A DNA stretch of 64,000 nucleotides from Erysipelothrix urinaevulpis (GTDB lineage Bacteria; Bacillota_I; Bacilli_A; Erysipelotrichales; Erysipelotrichaceae): assembly GCF_009828835.1 (NCBI RefSeq), contig NZ_WTTB01000005.1:1-64000 (forward strand). Direction: 5' to 3'. The notes beneath the pieces are model-generated. The model made no database searches. It was given only the letters and a program-made list of their open reading frames with translations, and was not told the origin of the DNA. A program made the position numbers and the translations under genes. How positions within the stretch are numbered: position 1 is the first letter of the stretch; the number at the start of each line of letters is the position of its first letter. Positions 46,059 through 54,545 of the stretch are shown in pieces.

Positions 46059-46982
46059 ATGATTCATAACAATATTCAATCATTAATTGGAAAGACACCA
46101 TTAGTAAGATTAGAGAATACAGGCAAAGAATTAGGGCTAGAAGCCGAAATTGTTGCAAAAGTTGAATTTTTTAATCCAGGAGGCAGTGTTAAAGATCGTA
46201 TTGCTTTAGCAATGTTGACACAAGCGATTAAAGAAAATAAAGTTAACGATGAAACAGTGATTATTGAACCTACAAGTGGTAACACTGGTATTGGATTAGC
46301 ATCAGTAGGAGCATCCTTAGGGCTTAAAGTTATTTTAACAATGCCAGAAACAATGAGCATCGAGCGTCGAAAAATTCTACAAGGATATGGTGCAGAGATT
46401 GTCTTAACAGAAGGTGCAAAAGGGATGAAAGGTGCCATAGCCAAAGCTGAAGAACTTGCAGATGGTTATAGCAATAGTTTTATTCCTTCACAGTTTGACA
46501 ATTTTAATAATTCAAAAATGCACTATGAAACAACAGGACCTGAAATTTTTCAAGATACAGATGGCAAAGTTGATATTTTTGTAGCGGGTGTTGGAACAGG
46601 TGGAACAGTATCAGGGGTTGGGCGCTTTTTAAAAGAAAACAAAGCGGGAGTTCATGTTGTTGCTGTTGAGCCGACAGCTTCGCCAGTATTGAGTGGTGGT
46701 GAACCAAGTCCTCATAAAATTCAAGGAATAGGCGCAGGTTTTATTCCAAGTATTTATGAAAAAGAAAGTGTCGATGAAATCGTCCAAGTAAGTAATGAAG
46801 ACGCGTTTGAGATGGCACGATTGATTGCAAAAAAAGATGGTTTATTAGTTGGTATTTCTTCGGGAGCAGCTCTTGCTGGTGCGGTTCAATTAGCAAAACG
46901 TCCTGAGAATAAAGGAAAGCAAATTGTTGTCTTGCTGCCAGATACAGGTGAACGTTATTTATCAACCGAACTATTTGTATAA
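46059..46982 (+). CDS. cysK: Cysteine synthase (O-acetylserine sulfhydrylase)
   Basis: PLP enzyme that joins O-acetylserine with sulfide to give cysteine. The 307-residue protein has the PLP Lys in GGSVKDRIA, the TSGNTGIGL phosphate/substrate loop, the [18 protein letters not shown]-phosphate loop and the C-terminal ISSGAA motif. GAGG precedes ATG 46059. It works with the cysE product encoded at 2390. No clear sulfur-responsive element is visible before it. It seems monocistronic; the thi operon has its own promoter. Confidence 0.96.
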   Translation: MIHNNIQSLIGKTPLVRLENTGKELGLEAEIVAKVEFFNPGGSVKDRIALAMLTQAIKENKVNDETVIIEPTSGNTGIGLASVGASLGLKVILTMPETMSIERRKILQGYGAEIVLTEGAKGMKGAIAKAEELADGYSNSFIPSQFDNFNNSKMHYETTGPEIFQDTDGKVDIFVAGVGTGGTVSGVGRFLKENKAGVHVVAVEPTASPVLSGGEPSPHKIQGIGAGFIPSIYEKESVDEIVQVSNEDAFEMARLIAKKDGLLVGISSGAALAGAVQLAKRPENKGKQIVVLLPDTGERYLSTELFV

Positions 46983-47035
46983 TAAAATATTTTAATCGTC
47001 ATAAAAACAATAATTCATGATATTGTGAACATTCA

Positions 47036-47063
47036 TTGACATTCAACATGAATATAATATAAT
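47036..47063 (+). promoter_or_regulatory. Promoter of the thi uptake operon
   Basis: TTGACA (47036-47041) and TATAAT (47058-47063) are spaced by 16 bp; an alternative TATAAT at 47053-47058 would be too close. It drives the TPP riboswitch leader that starts about 25 bases later. Confidence 0.85.
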
Positions 47064-47085
47064 GACAATGTACAATAGAATATAA

Positions 47086-47190
47086 CTACAAGGGGGGCTC
47101 TAGAGAGAGCTGAGATAAGATTCATAGTCTTGACCCTAAACAGGTAACTGTTTGCACTTGATCCAGGTAATGCTGGCGTAAGGATGGTAT
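47086..47190 (+). ncRNA. TPP (THI-element) riboswitch
   Basis: The conserved blocks are in order: GGGGGGCTC near 47093, GCTGAGA (47109-47115), GACCC (47150-47154 region, in CTTGACCCTAAACAGG), then CTTGATCCAGGTAATGCTGGCGTAAGGA (47158-47184). This matches the THI box, whose aptamer binds thiamine pyrophosphate. A terminator hairpin follows, so TPP should stop transcription of the uptake genes. Confidence 0.95.
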
Positions 47191-47203
47191 TAGACTTTTA
47201 AGT

Positions 47204-47236
47204 AACCTTCTTTTGCGTGCAAAAGAAGGTTTTTTA
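47204..47236 (+). terminator. Riboswitch-controlled terminator
   Basis: AACCTTCTTTT pairs with AAAAGAAGGTT (11 bp) across GCGTGC, followed by TTTT. It lies between the TPP aptamer and the first structural gene, as expected for transcriptional control. Confidence 0.9.
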
Positions 47237-47251
47237 TATGGAGGAGGAAAA

Positions 47252-47545
47252 ATGAAAACAAGCATAGCTATTCAAATTTTACCGAAAAGAAATAACTTAA
47301 CAGAAGTTGTTGAAGCGGTTGATGAAGTGATTGAATTAATTAAATCAAAAGGACTTCGCTACGAAGTAGGTCCATTTGAAACAACTGTTGAAGGGGAGTT
47401 TAATGAACTCATGGAATTGATCAAAGACTGTCATTTAATTGCGTTACAATCAAGTGATGCAGTGAGTGCCTATATTAAAACATCTGTTGTTAAAGAAGGA
47501 CACTTATTAACGATTGATGAAAAAATTACAAAACATAAGCAATAA
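47252..47545 (+). CDS. MTH1187/DUF77-family thiamine-binding protein
   Basis: A 97-residue ferredoxin-fold protein of the MTH1187/YkoF-like family; related proteins bind thiamine or its hydroxymethyl-pyrimidine. It begins MKTSIAIQILPK and has KSKGLRYEVGPFETTVEGEF, typical of the family. ATG 47252 is preferred because GGAGGAGG lies just upstream; an in-frame ATG at 47213 falls in the terminator hairpin. It is the first gene behind the TPP riboswitch and overlaps the permease by 29 bases. It may deliver or sense the imported ligand; the exact role is unclear. Confidence 0.88.
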   Translation: MKTSIAIQILPKRNNLTEVVEAVDEVIELIKSKGLRYEVGPFETTVEGEFNELMELIKDCHLIALQSSDAVSAYIKTSVVKEGHLLTIDEKITKHKQ

Positions 47546-48281
47546 ATATAGTGCGTTAATCGTAGGTGTGTTTCTTTTAATCCTTTGGGAAATGGTTGTC
47601 GAGGCAGGGTTTATCCCACGCTTTATGCTACCATCTCCTCAAGATATTATGAGAGCGCTTATCCATGATTTCCCACTGATTATAACCCATGCAAAAATAA
47701 CATTACTCGAAGCTTTTCTTGGTTTGGTAATGGGGGTCATCATCGGTTATTTTTTAGCTTTTATGATGCATCATATTAAATGGGTACATCGCATATTCTA
47801 TCCTTTCGTTGTACTAACGCAAACGGTTCCAACCGTAGCCATTGCACCTTTATTAGTGTTGTGGCTTGGGTATGGAATCTTACCTAAAATTGTACTTATT
47901 GTACTGACATCGTTTTTTCCAATTACAATTGGAGTCTATAATGCTTTGGAAGAAACAGATCAAGATCAGATTAATTTATTAAAATCAATGAATGCCAGTG
48001 AATTGGAAATTTTAAGACATTTAAAATTTCCACAGACACTTGGACCATTCTTTGCAGCATTAAAAATTTCTGCTTCTTATGCCATTGTTGGAGCAGTAGT
48101 TTCTGAATGGTTGGGAGGACACTATGGACTGGGTGTATACATGACACGAGTCAGAAAGGCCTTCGCATTTGATAAAATGTTTGCCGTCATTTTAATAATT
48201 TCTTGTTTGAGCTTGATCTTGATGGGTTTTGTGACATTTTTAGAAAAGAAATGTCAACCATGGAAGGAAGAAAAAAAATAA
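47517..48281 (+). CDS. thiX: ThiX-like ABC permease
   Basis: A 254-residue permease of the SsuC/TauC/ThiX type with six helices; EAA-like loop EILRHLKFPQTLGPFFAALKIS. Start is ATG 47517, preceded in frame by a TTG at 47514; it overlaps the DUF77 gene, so translation is coupled. Under the TPP riboswitch and beside an NMT1/THI5-like binding protein, it most likely moves a thiamine pyrimidine precursor (in Bacillus relatives, formylaminopyrimidine). Its stop overlaps the ATG of the binding protein (TAATG). Confidence 0.88.
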   Translation: MKKLQNISNKYSALIVGVFLLILWEMVVEAGFIPRFMLPSPQDIMRALIHDFPLIITHAKITLLEAFLGLVMGVIIGYFLAFMMHHIKWVHRIFYPFVVLTQTVPTVAIAPLLVLWLGYGILPKIVLIVLTSFFPITIGVYNALEETDQDQINLLKSMNASELEILRHLKFPQTLGPFFAALKISASYAIVGAVVSEWLGGHYGLGVYMTRVRKAFAFDKMFAVILIISCLSLILMGFVTFLEKKCQPWKEEKK

Positions 48282-49258
48282 TGAAAAAAATCGCATTAAG
48301 TTTACTCGCAATTTTACTCCTTGTTGGTTGTGGTAAGACAACACCAAAACAAGAAAAAGAAACAGTTAAACTCGTTTTGGATTGGACGCCAAATACCAAC
48401 CATACCGGTTTATATGTTGCATTAGAAAATGGTTATTTTGAAGATGTTAATCTTGAGATTGTCCAGCCACCTGAGGATGGTGCTGTTGGTCTTGTCGCTT
48501 CAAAAGGTGCTGAATTTGGTGTAAGTTTTCAAGATTCATTAGTCCCTGTGTTTACTAAAGATGAACCACTTCCTGTAACTGCGGTTGCAGCTATGATTCA
48601 ACATAATACATCAGGACTTGTTTCTTTAAAGGAAAAAGGAATTGATAGACCTGCAAAATTAGAAGGCCATACGTATGCAACCTGGGATATGGATATAGAA
48701 AAAGCCATTGTAGCTAAGGTAATTGAGGATGATGGCGGAAACTTTTCAAAGGTTAATCTTGTGCCAAGTACCGTCACAGATATTGTGAGTGCATTAAAAA
48801 CTCAAGTCGATGCGGTTTGGATCTTTGATGCTTGGGATGGTGCAAAACTAAGAAGTGAAAAGACCGAAATTAACTATTTTAATTTTGCTGACTATGGCAA
48901 AGAACTGGATTATTATACACCCGTTCTTATTGCTAATAATGACTATTTACAAGCACATCCTGAACAAGCAAAATCAGTTTTATCAGCGATTCGTAAAGGG
49001 TATGAATTTGCCATTGAAAACCCGAAAGAGGCTGCGGATATTTTGATGAAGCATGTTCCTGAATTACAGTCGAGTGAAGCTATGATTTATGAAAGTCAAA
49101 ACTTCCTTGCTGACAAATATCAAGCAGAGGCAAGTCAGTGGGGAATTTTTGATGCAGAGCGTTGGAATGCCTTCCATGATTGGTTGTATGAAATTAAAAT
49201 CATCGAGAAACCAATTGACAAAGGCTTTGGTTTTTCAAATGACTTCATTGAAAAGTAA
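48281..49258 (+). CDS. thiY: ThiY-like substrate-binding lipoprotein (NMT1/THI5 family)
   Basis: A 325-residue lipoprotein that binds the thiamine precursor outside the cell. The signal ends in the lipobox LLVGCG with lipidated Cys17. The mature protein starts KLVLDWTPNTNHTGLYVALENGYF, the hallmark of NMT1/THI5-like binding proteins. The ATG at 48281 is chosen because it gives the signal peptide and overlaps the permease stop; GGAAGGAAG lies upstream. The upstream reading frame from 48203 is an artefact of the overlap. Confidence 0.92.
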   Translation: MKKIALSLLAILLLVGCGKTTPKQEKETVKLVLDWTPNTNHTGLYVALENGYFEDVNLEIVQPPEDGAVGLVASKGAEFGVSFQDSLVPVFTKDEPLPVTAVAAMIQHNTSGLVSLKEKGIDRPAKLEGHTYATWDMDIEKAIVAKVIEDDGGNFSKVNLVPSTVTDIVSALKTQVDAVWIFDAWDGAKLRSEKTEINYFNFADYGKELDYYTPVLIANNDYLQAHPEQAKSVLSAIRKGYEFAIENPKEAADILMKHVPELQSSEAMIYESQNFLADKYQAEASQWGIFDAERWNAFHDWLYEIKIIEKPIDKGFGFSNDFIEK

Positions 49259-49988
49259 TGTCCTTAGAGTAGAAAAACTTTCGGTCTCTTATGGAGAACA
49301 CCCAGTTCTTGATAACCTTTCTTTTGATTTAGGTAAAAATGAAATAATCTCTGTTTTAGGTCCGAGTGGAGTAGGAAAAACAACACTGTTTCAAAGTATT
49401 GCTGGCTTTATTGACATTGATACAGGAACAATACAAATACAGGGTTCGCTGTATGATCAAACAAAAAATAAAGTGAGCTATATGCTACAAAAAGACCTTT
49501 TGTTTGAACATAAAACGGTTTACGATAATGCATCATTGCCCTTAGTGATTCAAGGGAAAACGTATGAAGAAATCAAAGGTAAAGTGATGCCATTGCTCCA
49601 ACGGTTTGGTTTAGAAAACACTGAAAACCTTTATCCATTTCAGCTGTCTGGAGGGATGCGTCAACGTGTTGCATTTTTAAGAACTTTCTTAATGGGACAT
49701 AGAATCGCCCTTCTTGATGAACCATTTAGTGCACTGGATACAATCACTCGAAGTAAAATGCAAACATGGTACTACGAGCTTGTAAAAGAATTAGAATTAT
49801 CAACGATTTTAGTTACCCATGATATAGATGAAGCCATTCTATTATCAGATCGAGTTTTAGTACTGAACGGAAAGCCTGGAAAAATAGTCAAAGAGCTTGT
49901 GATAGAAAAAGATAAAAATGCCATTGAATCCTTTCCAACAAGCCATGCTTTCTTAGGGTATAAAAAAGAAATTCTTAAATATTTATAA
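49239..49988 (+). CDS. thiZ: ThiZ-like ABC ATPase
   Basis: The 249-residue ATPase of the thiamine-precursor importer. Walker A GPSGVGKT, Q-loop YMLQKDLLFEHKTV, signature LSGGMRQR, Walker B IALLDEPFSALD and H-loop LVTHDID are intact. The start is uncertain: ATG 49239 lies within thiY with no strong ribosome site and is probably used by coupling; TTG 49248 is an alternative. It completes the four-gene operon. A hairpin without a clear T run follows. Confidence 0.88.
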   Translation: MTSLKSNVLRVEKLSVSYGEHPVLDNLSFDLGKNEIISVLGPSGVGKTTLFQSIAGFIDIDTGTIQIQGSLYDQTKNKVSYMLQKDLLFEHKTVYDNASLPLVIQGKTYEEIKGKVMPLLQRFGLENTENLYPFQLSGGMRQRVAFLRTFLMGHRIALLDEPFSALDTITRSKMQTWYYELVKELELSTILVTHDIDEAILLSDRVLVLNGKPGKIVKELVIEKDKNAIESFPTSHAFLGYKKEILKYL

Positions 49989-49993
49989 TGCAT

Positions 49994-50019
49994 AAAGATC
50001 AAGGGAAGCCTTGGTCTTT
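49994..50019 (+). terminator. Weak hairpin after the thi operon
   Basis: AAAGATCAAGG pairs with CCTTGGTCTTT (11 bp, one G-U) around loop GAAG. Only a weak T-rich tract follows (TAGCTCTTTATA), so termination may be partial. Confidence 0.55.
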
Positions 50020-50067
50020 AGCTCTTTATATCCTAAAATTTATGGTATTATAGAATAAGGTGAACAT

Positions 50068-50697
50068 ATGAGAAAATTAAAACAAGCTAAATATGAACAA
50101 ATTGCATTGGATATAGCAGCTAGAATTGCACGAGAAGATCTTGCTGAAGGGGATCGTATTTCAGGTCGTTCAATTTTATCAAGTGAATATTCAGTCTCCC
50201 CTGAAACAATTCGACGCTCCCTTAATTTGTTATCTGAACATCATTGTGTTCATGTTATTAATAATTATGGTGTTGTTATTGGTGAGAAAAAATCAGCTCT
50301 AGCCTATTTAGAGAAGATGTCATTAATGAATGATATGAGCGAAATGAAGCATCGTTTAACCAATCTTATGGAACAACGAACAAGGATTGACAACCAAATC
50401 AATCAACTCGTTCAAGATATTATAGATATGAGCAGTACGCTAAATTATACGGATCCTTTAAAACAGTTTGAATTTACGTTGGAGGAAGACTCCAGTCTTA
50501 TTGATATGAGTATAAGTGCTTCCTCGTTCTATCAAAAAACGATGATGACCATTATTGCGATTCATCGAAAAGGTGAAACGATTCTTTCGCCCGGTCCAGA
50601 CGCAATCTTTAAAACAAATGATATATTAGTGGTGGTTGGTCATCCGCGTGATGTAAAAAGGGTAGAAACACTTGTTCAAAAGTCGCAGCTGTGCTAA
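50068..50697 (+). CDS. BusR-like GntR/RCK_C transcriptional regulator
   Basis: A 209-residue protein joining a GntR-type winged helix (about 1-75; SSEYSVSPETIRRSLNLLSEHH), a coiled coil (about 85-125) and a C-terminal RCK_C (TrkA_C) domain (about 130-209; LSPGPDAIFKTNDILVVVGHP). This order is that of BusR, which in Lactococcus and Streptococcus represses the betaine importer when c-di-AMP binds the RCK_C domain. AAGGTGAAC precedes the ATG, and an extended -10 (TGgTATTAT, 50043-50051) lies upstream. No betaine transporter is nearby, so target and ligand are inferred from the family. Confidence 0.85.
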   Translation: MRKLKQAKYEQIALDIAARIAREDLAEGDRISGRSILSSEYSVSPETIRRSLNLLSEHHCVHVINNYGVVIGEKKSALAYLEKMSLMNDMSEMKHRLTNLMEQRTRIDNQINQLVQDIIDMSSTLNYTDPLKQFEFTLEEDSSLIDMSISASSFYQKTMMTIIAIHRKGETILSPGPDAIFKTNDILVVVGHPRDVKRVETLVQKSQLC

Positions 50698-50700
50698 AAT
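50672..50700 (+). promoter_or_regulatory. alaS promoter inside the end of the busR-like gene
   Basis: TTGTTC (50672-50677) and TAAAAT (50695-50700), with TGc extended -10, are spaced by 17 bp. They overlap the last codons of the preceding gene and would start the T-box leader near 50707. Confidence 0.6.
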
Positions 50701-50734
50701 AAATGCAAATCTTAATTAAGGACATGTTTGTCAT

Positions 50735-50916
50735 AATTCAGTTGATCAAAGAGAGAAGTTGTAAGGTGAAAGACTTCAAGACTGTATGATGAATGCTACC
50801 TTAATGATGAGTTTATGCTCCGTGTTGTTTGCGTTAAAAACAAAGTGAGATGTATGCATTGCATAAATCAGGATGGTACCGCGTGAAAACGTTCCTGGAT
50901 GGAATGTTTTTTTTGT
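50735..50916 (+). ncRNA. T-box leader of alaS
   Basis: The T-box sequence AGGATGGTACCGCG (50870-50883) is nearly exact. Upstream AAGGT (50763-50767) pairs with ACCTT (50798-50802), placing GCT (50795-50797), an alanine codon, as the specifier. Downstream AACGTTCC and GGAATGTT form the terminator, followed by a T run ending about 50914. Uncharged alanyl-tRNA should favour read-through into alaS. Confidence 0.93.
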
Positions 50917-50932
50917 GTTTAGGAGGATATAG

Positions 50933-53545
50933 ATGAAAACAAGTTTAGAAGTAAGACAAATGTTTTTGGATTTTTTCGAATCAAAAAAACATAAAATTGA
51001 ACCAGGAGCTGGCTTAATTCCACAAGATGATGAGACACTATTATGGATTAACTCAGGGGTTGCTGCATTAAAAAAATATTTTGACGGTTCTGTTAAACCA
51101 ACAAATCCTAGAATTGTTAATATACAAAAATCAATAAGAACCAATGACATCGAAAATGTCGGAAAAACATCTCGTCATCATACATTTTTTGAAATGATGG
51201 GAAATTTTTCAATTGGTGACTATTTTAAAGAGGAAGCCATTGACTTCGCGTATGAATTTTTATTTTCAAAAGAGTATATTGGGTTTGATGTGAAAGATGC
51301 TTACTTTTCAGTGCATCCCGATGACACAACAGCCTATTCAATTTGGCATGATAAATATCATATTCCAGCCGATAGAATTTTGAAGACTGAGGATAATTTT
51401 TGGCAAATCGGAGATGGACCATGTGGTCCCAATACGGAAATTTTTATTGATCGTGGCCCCAAATATGATCCTGAACAAATTGGTGAAAAACTTTTCTTTG
51501 AAGACTTAGAAAATGATCGTTATGTAGAAATTTGGAATATTGTTTTTTCACAATTTGATGGAAAAGAAGGCCAAGATATTCATACCTTTAAAGAACTTCC
51601 GCAAAAAAACATTGATACTGGAATGGGATTTGAACGTTTAATGAGTATTGTTCAAAATGTAGAAACAAACTTTGATACAGACTTATTCATGCCAATTATT
51701 AATGAAATAGAATCTAAAACTGAGATTACCTATCAACAAGAACCGATGGCTTATCGAGTGATTGCGGATCATATACGAACCTTAGTCTTTGCATTAAGTG
51801 ATGGCGCAGTATTCTCAAATGAAGGCCGTGGTTATGTTTTAAGACGCGTGTTACGCCGTGGTGTTCGATTTGGAAGAAACTTGAATATAAAAGAGAGTTT
51901 TATGTATGAACTTGTTGATGTTGTAATCGCGACTATGGATAATGTCTATCCAAATTTACACGATAAAAAGACAATGGTAAAATCCCTGATAGAGGCCGAA
52001 GAGATTCGTTTTTCTAAAACGCTTGATTCAGGTGAGCGTTTGTTGATGAGCGCCATTGAAAAAGCTGAACATCACTTGATTGATGGAAAGACTGCATTCA
52101 CATTGTATGATACCTACGGCTTCCCAATCGAACTGAGTCAAGAAATTGCGGCTGAGAAAGGCGTTGACATTGATTTAATTGGATTTAATGAAGAAATGGA
52201 AATCCAAAGAGAAAGAGCTCGCAATGCTCGTCAAACCCACGAATCAATGGGATCACAAAATGAAGCGTTAATGAACTTCAATGAATCAAGTGAGTTTGTT
52301 TATACAGAAAATAGTTTAGAGTCATCTGTGATAGCTCTCATTAAAGATGGAACACTTGTTGATGTCCTTGAAGGCGAAGGATTAGTTATAACTCGCCAAA
52401 CGCCATTCTATGCAGAAAGTGGAGGACAGGTTTCAGATAAAGGAACGATTGAAAACGATTCGATGCATGCTGATGTCATTGCAATGTTTAAGGGTCCACA
52501 CGGTCAACATGTTCATCATGTTAAAGTCGAAGGACAACTTAAAATGAACGAATCTGTATCCTTAACAATTGATGAACAAGCGCGCCGTCTAATCCGAAAA
52601 AATCACTCAGCAGTCCATTTGCTACAATCTATTTTAAGAACAAAACTTGGCAGTCATGTAGAACAAGCAGGATCATTTGTTACAGATGAGTACTTCAGAT
52701 TTGACTTCAGTCATTTCGAAAGTGTTGAAAAAGACATGTTAGATGAAATTGAATATGAGTTGAATGAATGGATTTCAGTTCCAACAGAGGTTGAAACAAT
52801 CATGACAGATCTAAACACAGCTCAAGAAATGGGAGCCTTAGCTTTTTTCTCAGATAATTACGGTGATCAGGTTCGTTTAGTAAAAATGGGTGACAAATCT
52901 ATGGAGTTATGTGGGGGTACTCATGTTGGGGATTTGGCAGAAATTGGTTGTTTAAAAATAATTAAAGAAGAAAGTGTTGGTTCAGGTGTTCGAAGAATAA
53001 CAGGAACCACAAGTCTTCATGCATATGAAATATTTAAAGAAAGCGAACAAACAATTTCTACTCTTAGAGAAGAATATAAAATACCGGAACAAAAGACGCT
53101 CGAAGATCGCTTTTTAGAGTTAGAAGATGAAGTAAAAAATCTTCAAAAGAAAAATAAACAATTAAGTCAAGAAGCCCTTAAATATGAAATGATTCAATAT
53201 CAAAAAGACACACTTCATAATGACGATGGATTAAGCGTTTTATACATTGAAAAAGAATTACAAGATATGAAAGACTTAAAAGAAATGACAGATTCACTTG
53301 TTCAATCTGTTGACATTATTGGAATCATTAATCTAAAAGAAGAGAGTCTAAATATAATGGTTCGCTTATCGAAAGAAGCGATTGCGAAAGGATTCAAAGC
53401 AGGCGAAATTGCGAAATCATTAGCTGTTCTAACTGGCGGAAATGGTGGGGGTCGTCCCGACTTTGCTCAAGCAGGTGGAAAAGATCTATCGAAAGTAGCT
53501 GAAGCAAAAGCTTTATTTATGGACAAAACTAAAGTTTCCCTTTAA
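50933..53545 (+). CDS. alaS: Alanyl-tRNA synthetase
   Basis: Charges tRNA-Ala, 870 aa. The class II catalytic core is at the N-terminus (SRHHTFFEMMGNFSIGDYF, motif 2), then the tRNA-recognition helices, the editing domain with HSAVHLLQSIL and the zinc-type CGGTHVGD, a coiled coil and the C-Ala/DHHA1 domain ending in GGNGGGRPDFAQAGG. Length is normal. AGGAGG precedes ATG 50933. The T-box leader controls it. The following genes ireB, ruvX, DUF1292 and mltG are in the order typical of Firmicutes. Confidence 0.98.
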   Translation: MKTSLEVRQMFLDFFESKKHKIEPGAGLIPQDDETLLWINSGVAALKKYFDGSVKPTNPRIVNIQKSIRTNDIENVGKTSRHHTFFEMMGNFSIGDYFKEEAIDFAYEFLFSKEYIGFDVKDAYFSVHPDDTTAYSIWHDKYHIPADRILKTEDNFWQIGDGPCGPNTEIFIDRGPKYDPEQIGEKLFFEDLENDRYVEIWNIVFSQFDGKEGQDIHTFKELPQKNIDTGMGFERLMSIVQNVETNFDTDLFMPIINEIESKTEITYQQEPMAYRVIADHIRTLVFALSDGAVFSNEGRGYVLRRVLRRGVRFGRNLNIKESFMYELVDVVIATMDNVYPNLHDKKTMVKSLIEAEEIRFSKTLDSGERLLMSAIEKAEHHLIDGKTAFTLYDTYGFPIELSQEIAAEKGVDIDLIGFNEEMEIQRERARNARQTHESMGSQNEALMNFNESSEFVYTENSLESSVIALIKDGTLVDVLEGEGLVITRQTPFYAESGGQVSDKGTIENDSMHADVIAMFKGPHGQHVHHVKVEGQLKMNESVSLTIDEQARRLIRKNHSAVHLLQSILRTKLGSHVEQAGSFVTDEYFRFDFSHFESVEKDMLDEIEYELNEWISVPTEVETIMTDLNTAQEMGALAFFSDNYGDQVRLVKMGDKSMELCGGTHVGDLAEIGCLKIIKEESVGSGVRRITGTTSLHAYEIFKESEQTISTLREEYKIPEQKTLEDRFLELEDEVKNLQKKNKQLSQEALKYEMIQYQKDTLHNDDGLSVLYIEKELQDMKDLKEMTDSLVQSVDIIGIINLKEESLNIMVRLSKEAIAKGFKAGEIAKSLAVLTGGNGGGRPDFAQAGGKDLSKVAEAKALFMDKTKVSL

Positions 53546-53593
53546 TTAAAGTGTTAGATACGATAAAATGAAGGTAAGAAGGATGTGATATAG

Positions 53594-53857
53594 ATGTCAA
53601 ACAAAAAAATTACTGAGACAATGGCTTACAATTCTGAGTCGGTAAAGCAAGATAGAATCAAAGAAATACTAGACGACGTAAATAGCGCATTGAACGATCG
53701 TGGGTATCGTTCAGTCAGTCAAATTACTGGTTATCTGATTTCTAATGATCCTGCATATATTTCTTCACATAACAATGCACGTGTAACAATCCAAGAAGTA
53801 GAACGTTATGAAATTATTGAAGAATTAGTACGATTTTATTTGGAAAATAAAGAATGA
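53594..53857 (+). CDS. ireB: IreB family regulatory phosphoprotein
   Basis: An 87-residue small protein of the UPF0297/IreB family. In Enterococcus, IreB is phosphorylated by the Ser/Thr kinase IreK and affects cephalosporin resistance. The sequence MSNKKITETMAYN with Thr residues near the N-terminus and GYLISNDPAYISSHNNAR in the centre match the family. Ribosome site AAGAAGGATGTGAT. It overlaps ruvX by four bases (ATGA). Confidence 0.93.
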   Translation: MSNKKITETMAYNSESVKQDRIKEILDDVNSALNDRGYRSVSQITGYLISNDPAYISSHNNARVTIQEVERYEIIEELVRFYLENKE

Positions 53858-54285
53858 TTTCAAAAAGTATTGGATTAGACTTAGGGTCAAAAACCTGTGG
53901 GGTAGCCGTCTCGGATGGATTGGGAATGTATGCTCACCCCCTTACGACTCTGTCGTTTGAAGGGAATTTAAATGATTTGATTGAACCCTTACATGAGATC
54001 ATTCGAAAAGAAAAAATTAAAAACATTGCCTTAGGAGATCCTAAGATGATGAATAACGATATTGGAGAGAGAGCTCAAATTTCAAGAGATTTCAAAATAC
54101 TCTTGGAAAATGAGTTTTCTCTACGAGTTGTTTTAATTGATGAGAGGCTGACAAGCATGGCGGCTAATCGACAATTGATTTCACAAGATATGTCAAGAAA
54201 GAAAAGAAAACAAGTGATTGATCAATTAGCAGCAGTACATATACTGCAAACGTTTCTCGATCAACAAAGTTTTATGGAGGATTAA
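53854..54285 (+). CDS. ruvX: Putative Holliday junction resolvase / pre-16S rRNA nuclease YqgF
   Basis: A 143-residue RNase H-fold nuclease of the YqgF/RuvX family. The catalytic Asp is in IGLDLGSKTCGVAVSD (residues 6-21), and the other acidic residues are in LIDERLTSMAA and near the C-terminal IDQLAAVHIL. YqgF processes the 5' end of 16S rRNA in E. coli and has been proposed as a resolvase elsewhere. It overlaps ireB and is 2 bases before the DUF1292 gene, as in other Firmicutes. Confidence 0.94.
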   Translation: MISKSIGLDLGSKTCGVAVSDGLGMYAHPLTTLSFEGNLNDLIEPLHEIIRKEKIKNIALGDPKMMNNDIGERAQISRDFKILLENEFSLRVVLIDERLTSMAANRQLISQDMSRKKRKQVIDQLAAVHILQTFLDQQSFMED

Positions 54286-54287
54286 TT

Positions 54288-54545
54288 ATGGAAGAAAATC
54301 AATTAGTTGTCATTAATGATGACGGTACAGAAATTGTAATGGAAATTTTATTCACATTCGATAACGAGGAATATGATAAAAAATATGTATTATATGTAGA
54401 TCCGAATGATGAATCAGGGCAAGTGTTTGTGTCCAGTTATACCGAAGAAGGCGAATTATTTAATATTGAAGACGAACAAGAATGGGAAATGATTGAAGAG
54501 GTTTTCCAAGCATTCGTGTTAAAACATGAAGAAGAAACACACTAA
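54288..54545 (+). CDS. DUF1292 family protein
   Basis: An 85-residue, very acidic protein of the DUF1292 (UPF0473, YrzB) family. Typical elements are VINDDGTEIVMEILFTFDNEEYDKKYVLYVDP and a C-terminal Glu/Trp-rich helix. Function is unknown, though its conserved place next to ruvX suggests a housekeeping role. GGAGG lies before ATG 54288. Its end overlaps the start of mltG by 20 bases. Confidence 0.92.
   Translation: MEENQLVVINDDGTEIVMEILFTFDNEEYDKKYVLYVDPNDESGQVFVSSYTEEGELFNIEDEQEWEMIEEVFQAFVLKHEEETH

Noticed and set aside
46076-46444. Minus-strand open frame of 122 codons opposite cysK
   Set aside because: Antisense shadow of a clear cysteine synthase gene.
46983-47035. Possible terminator between cysK and the thi promoter
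   Set aside because: No convincing hairpin with a T run is visible there.
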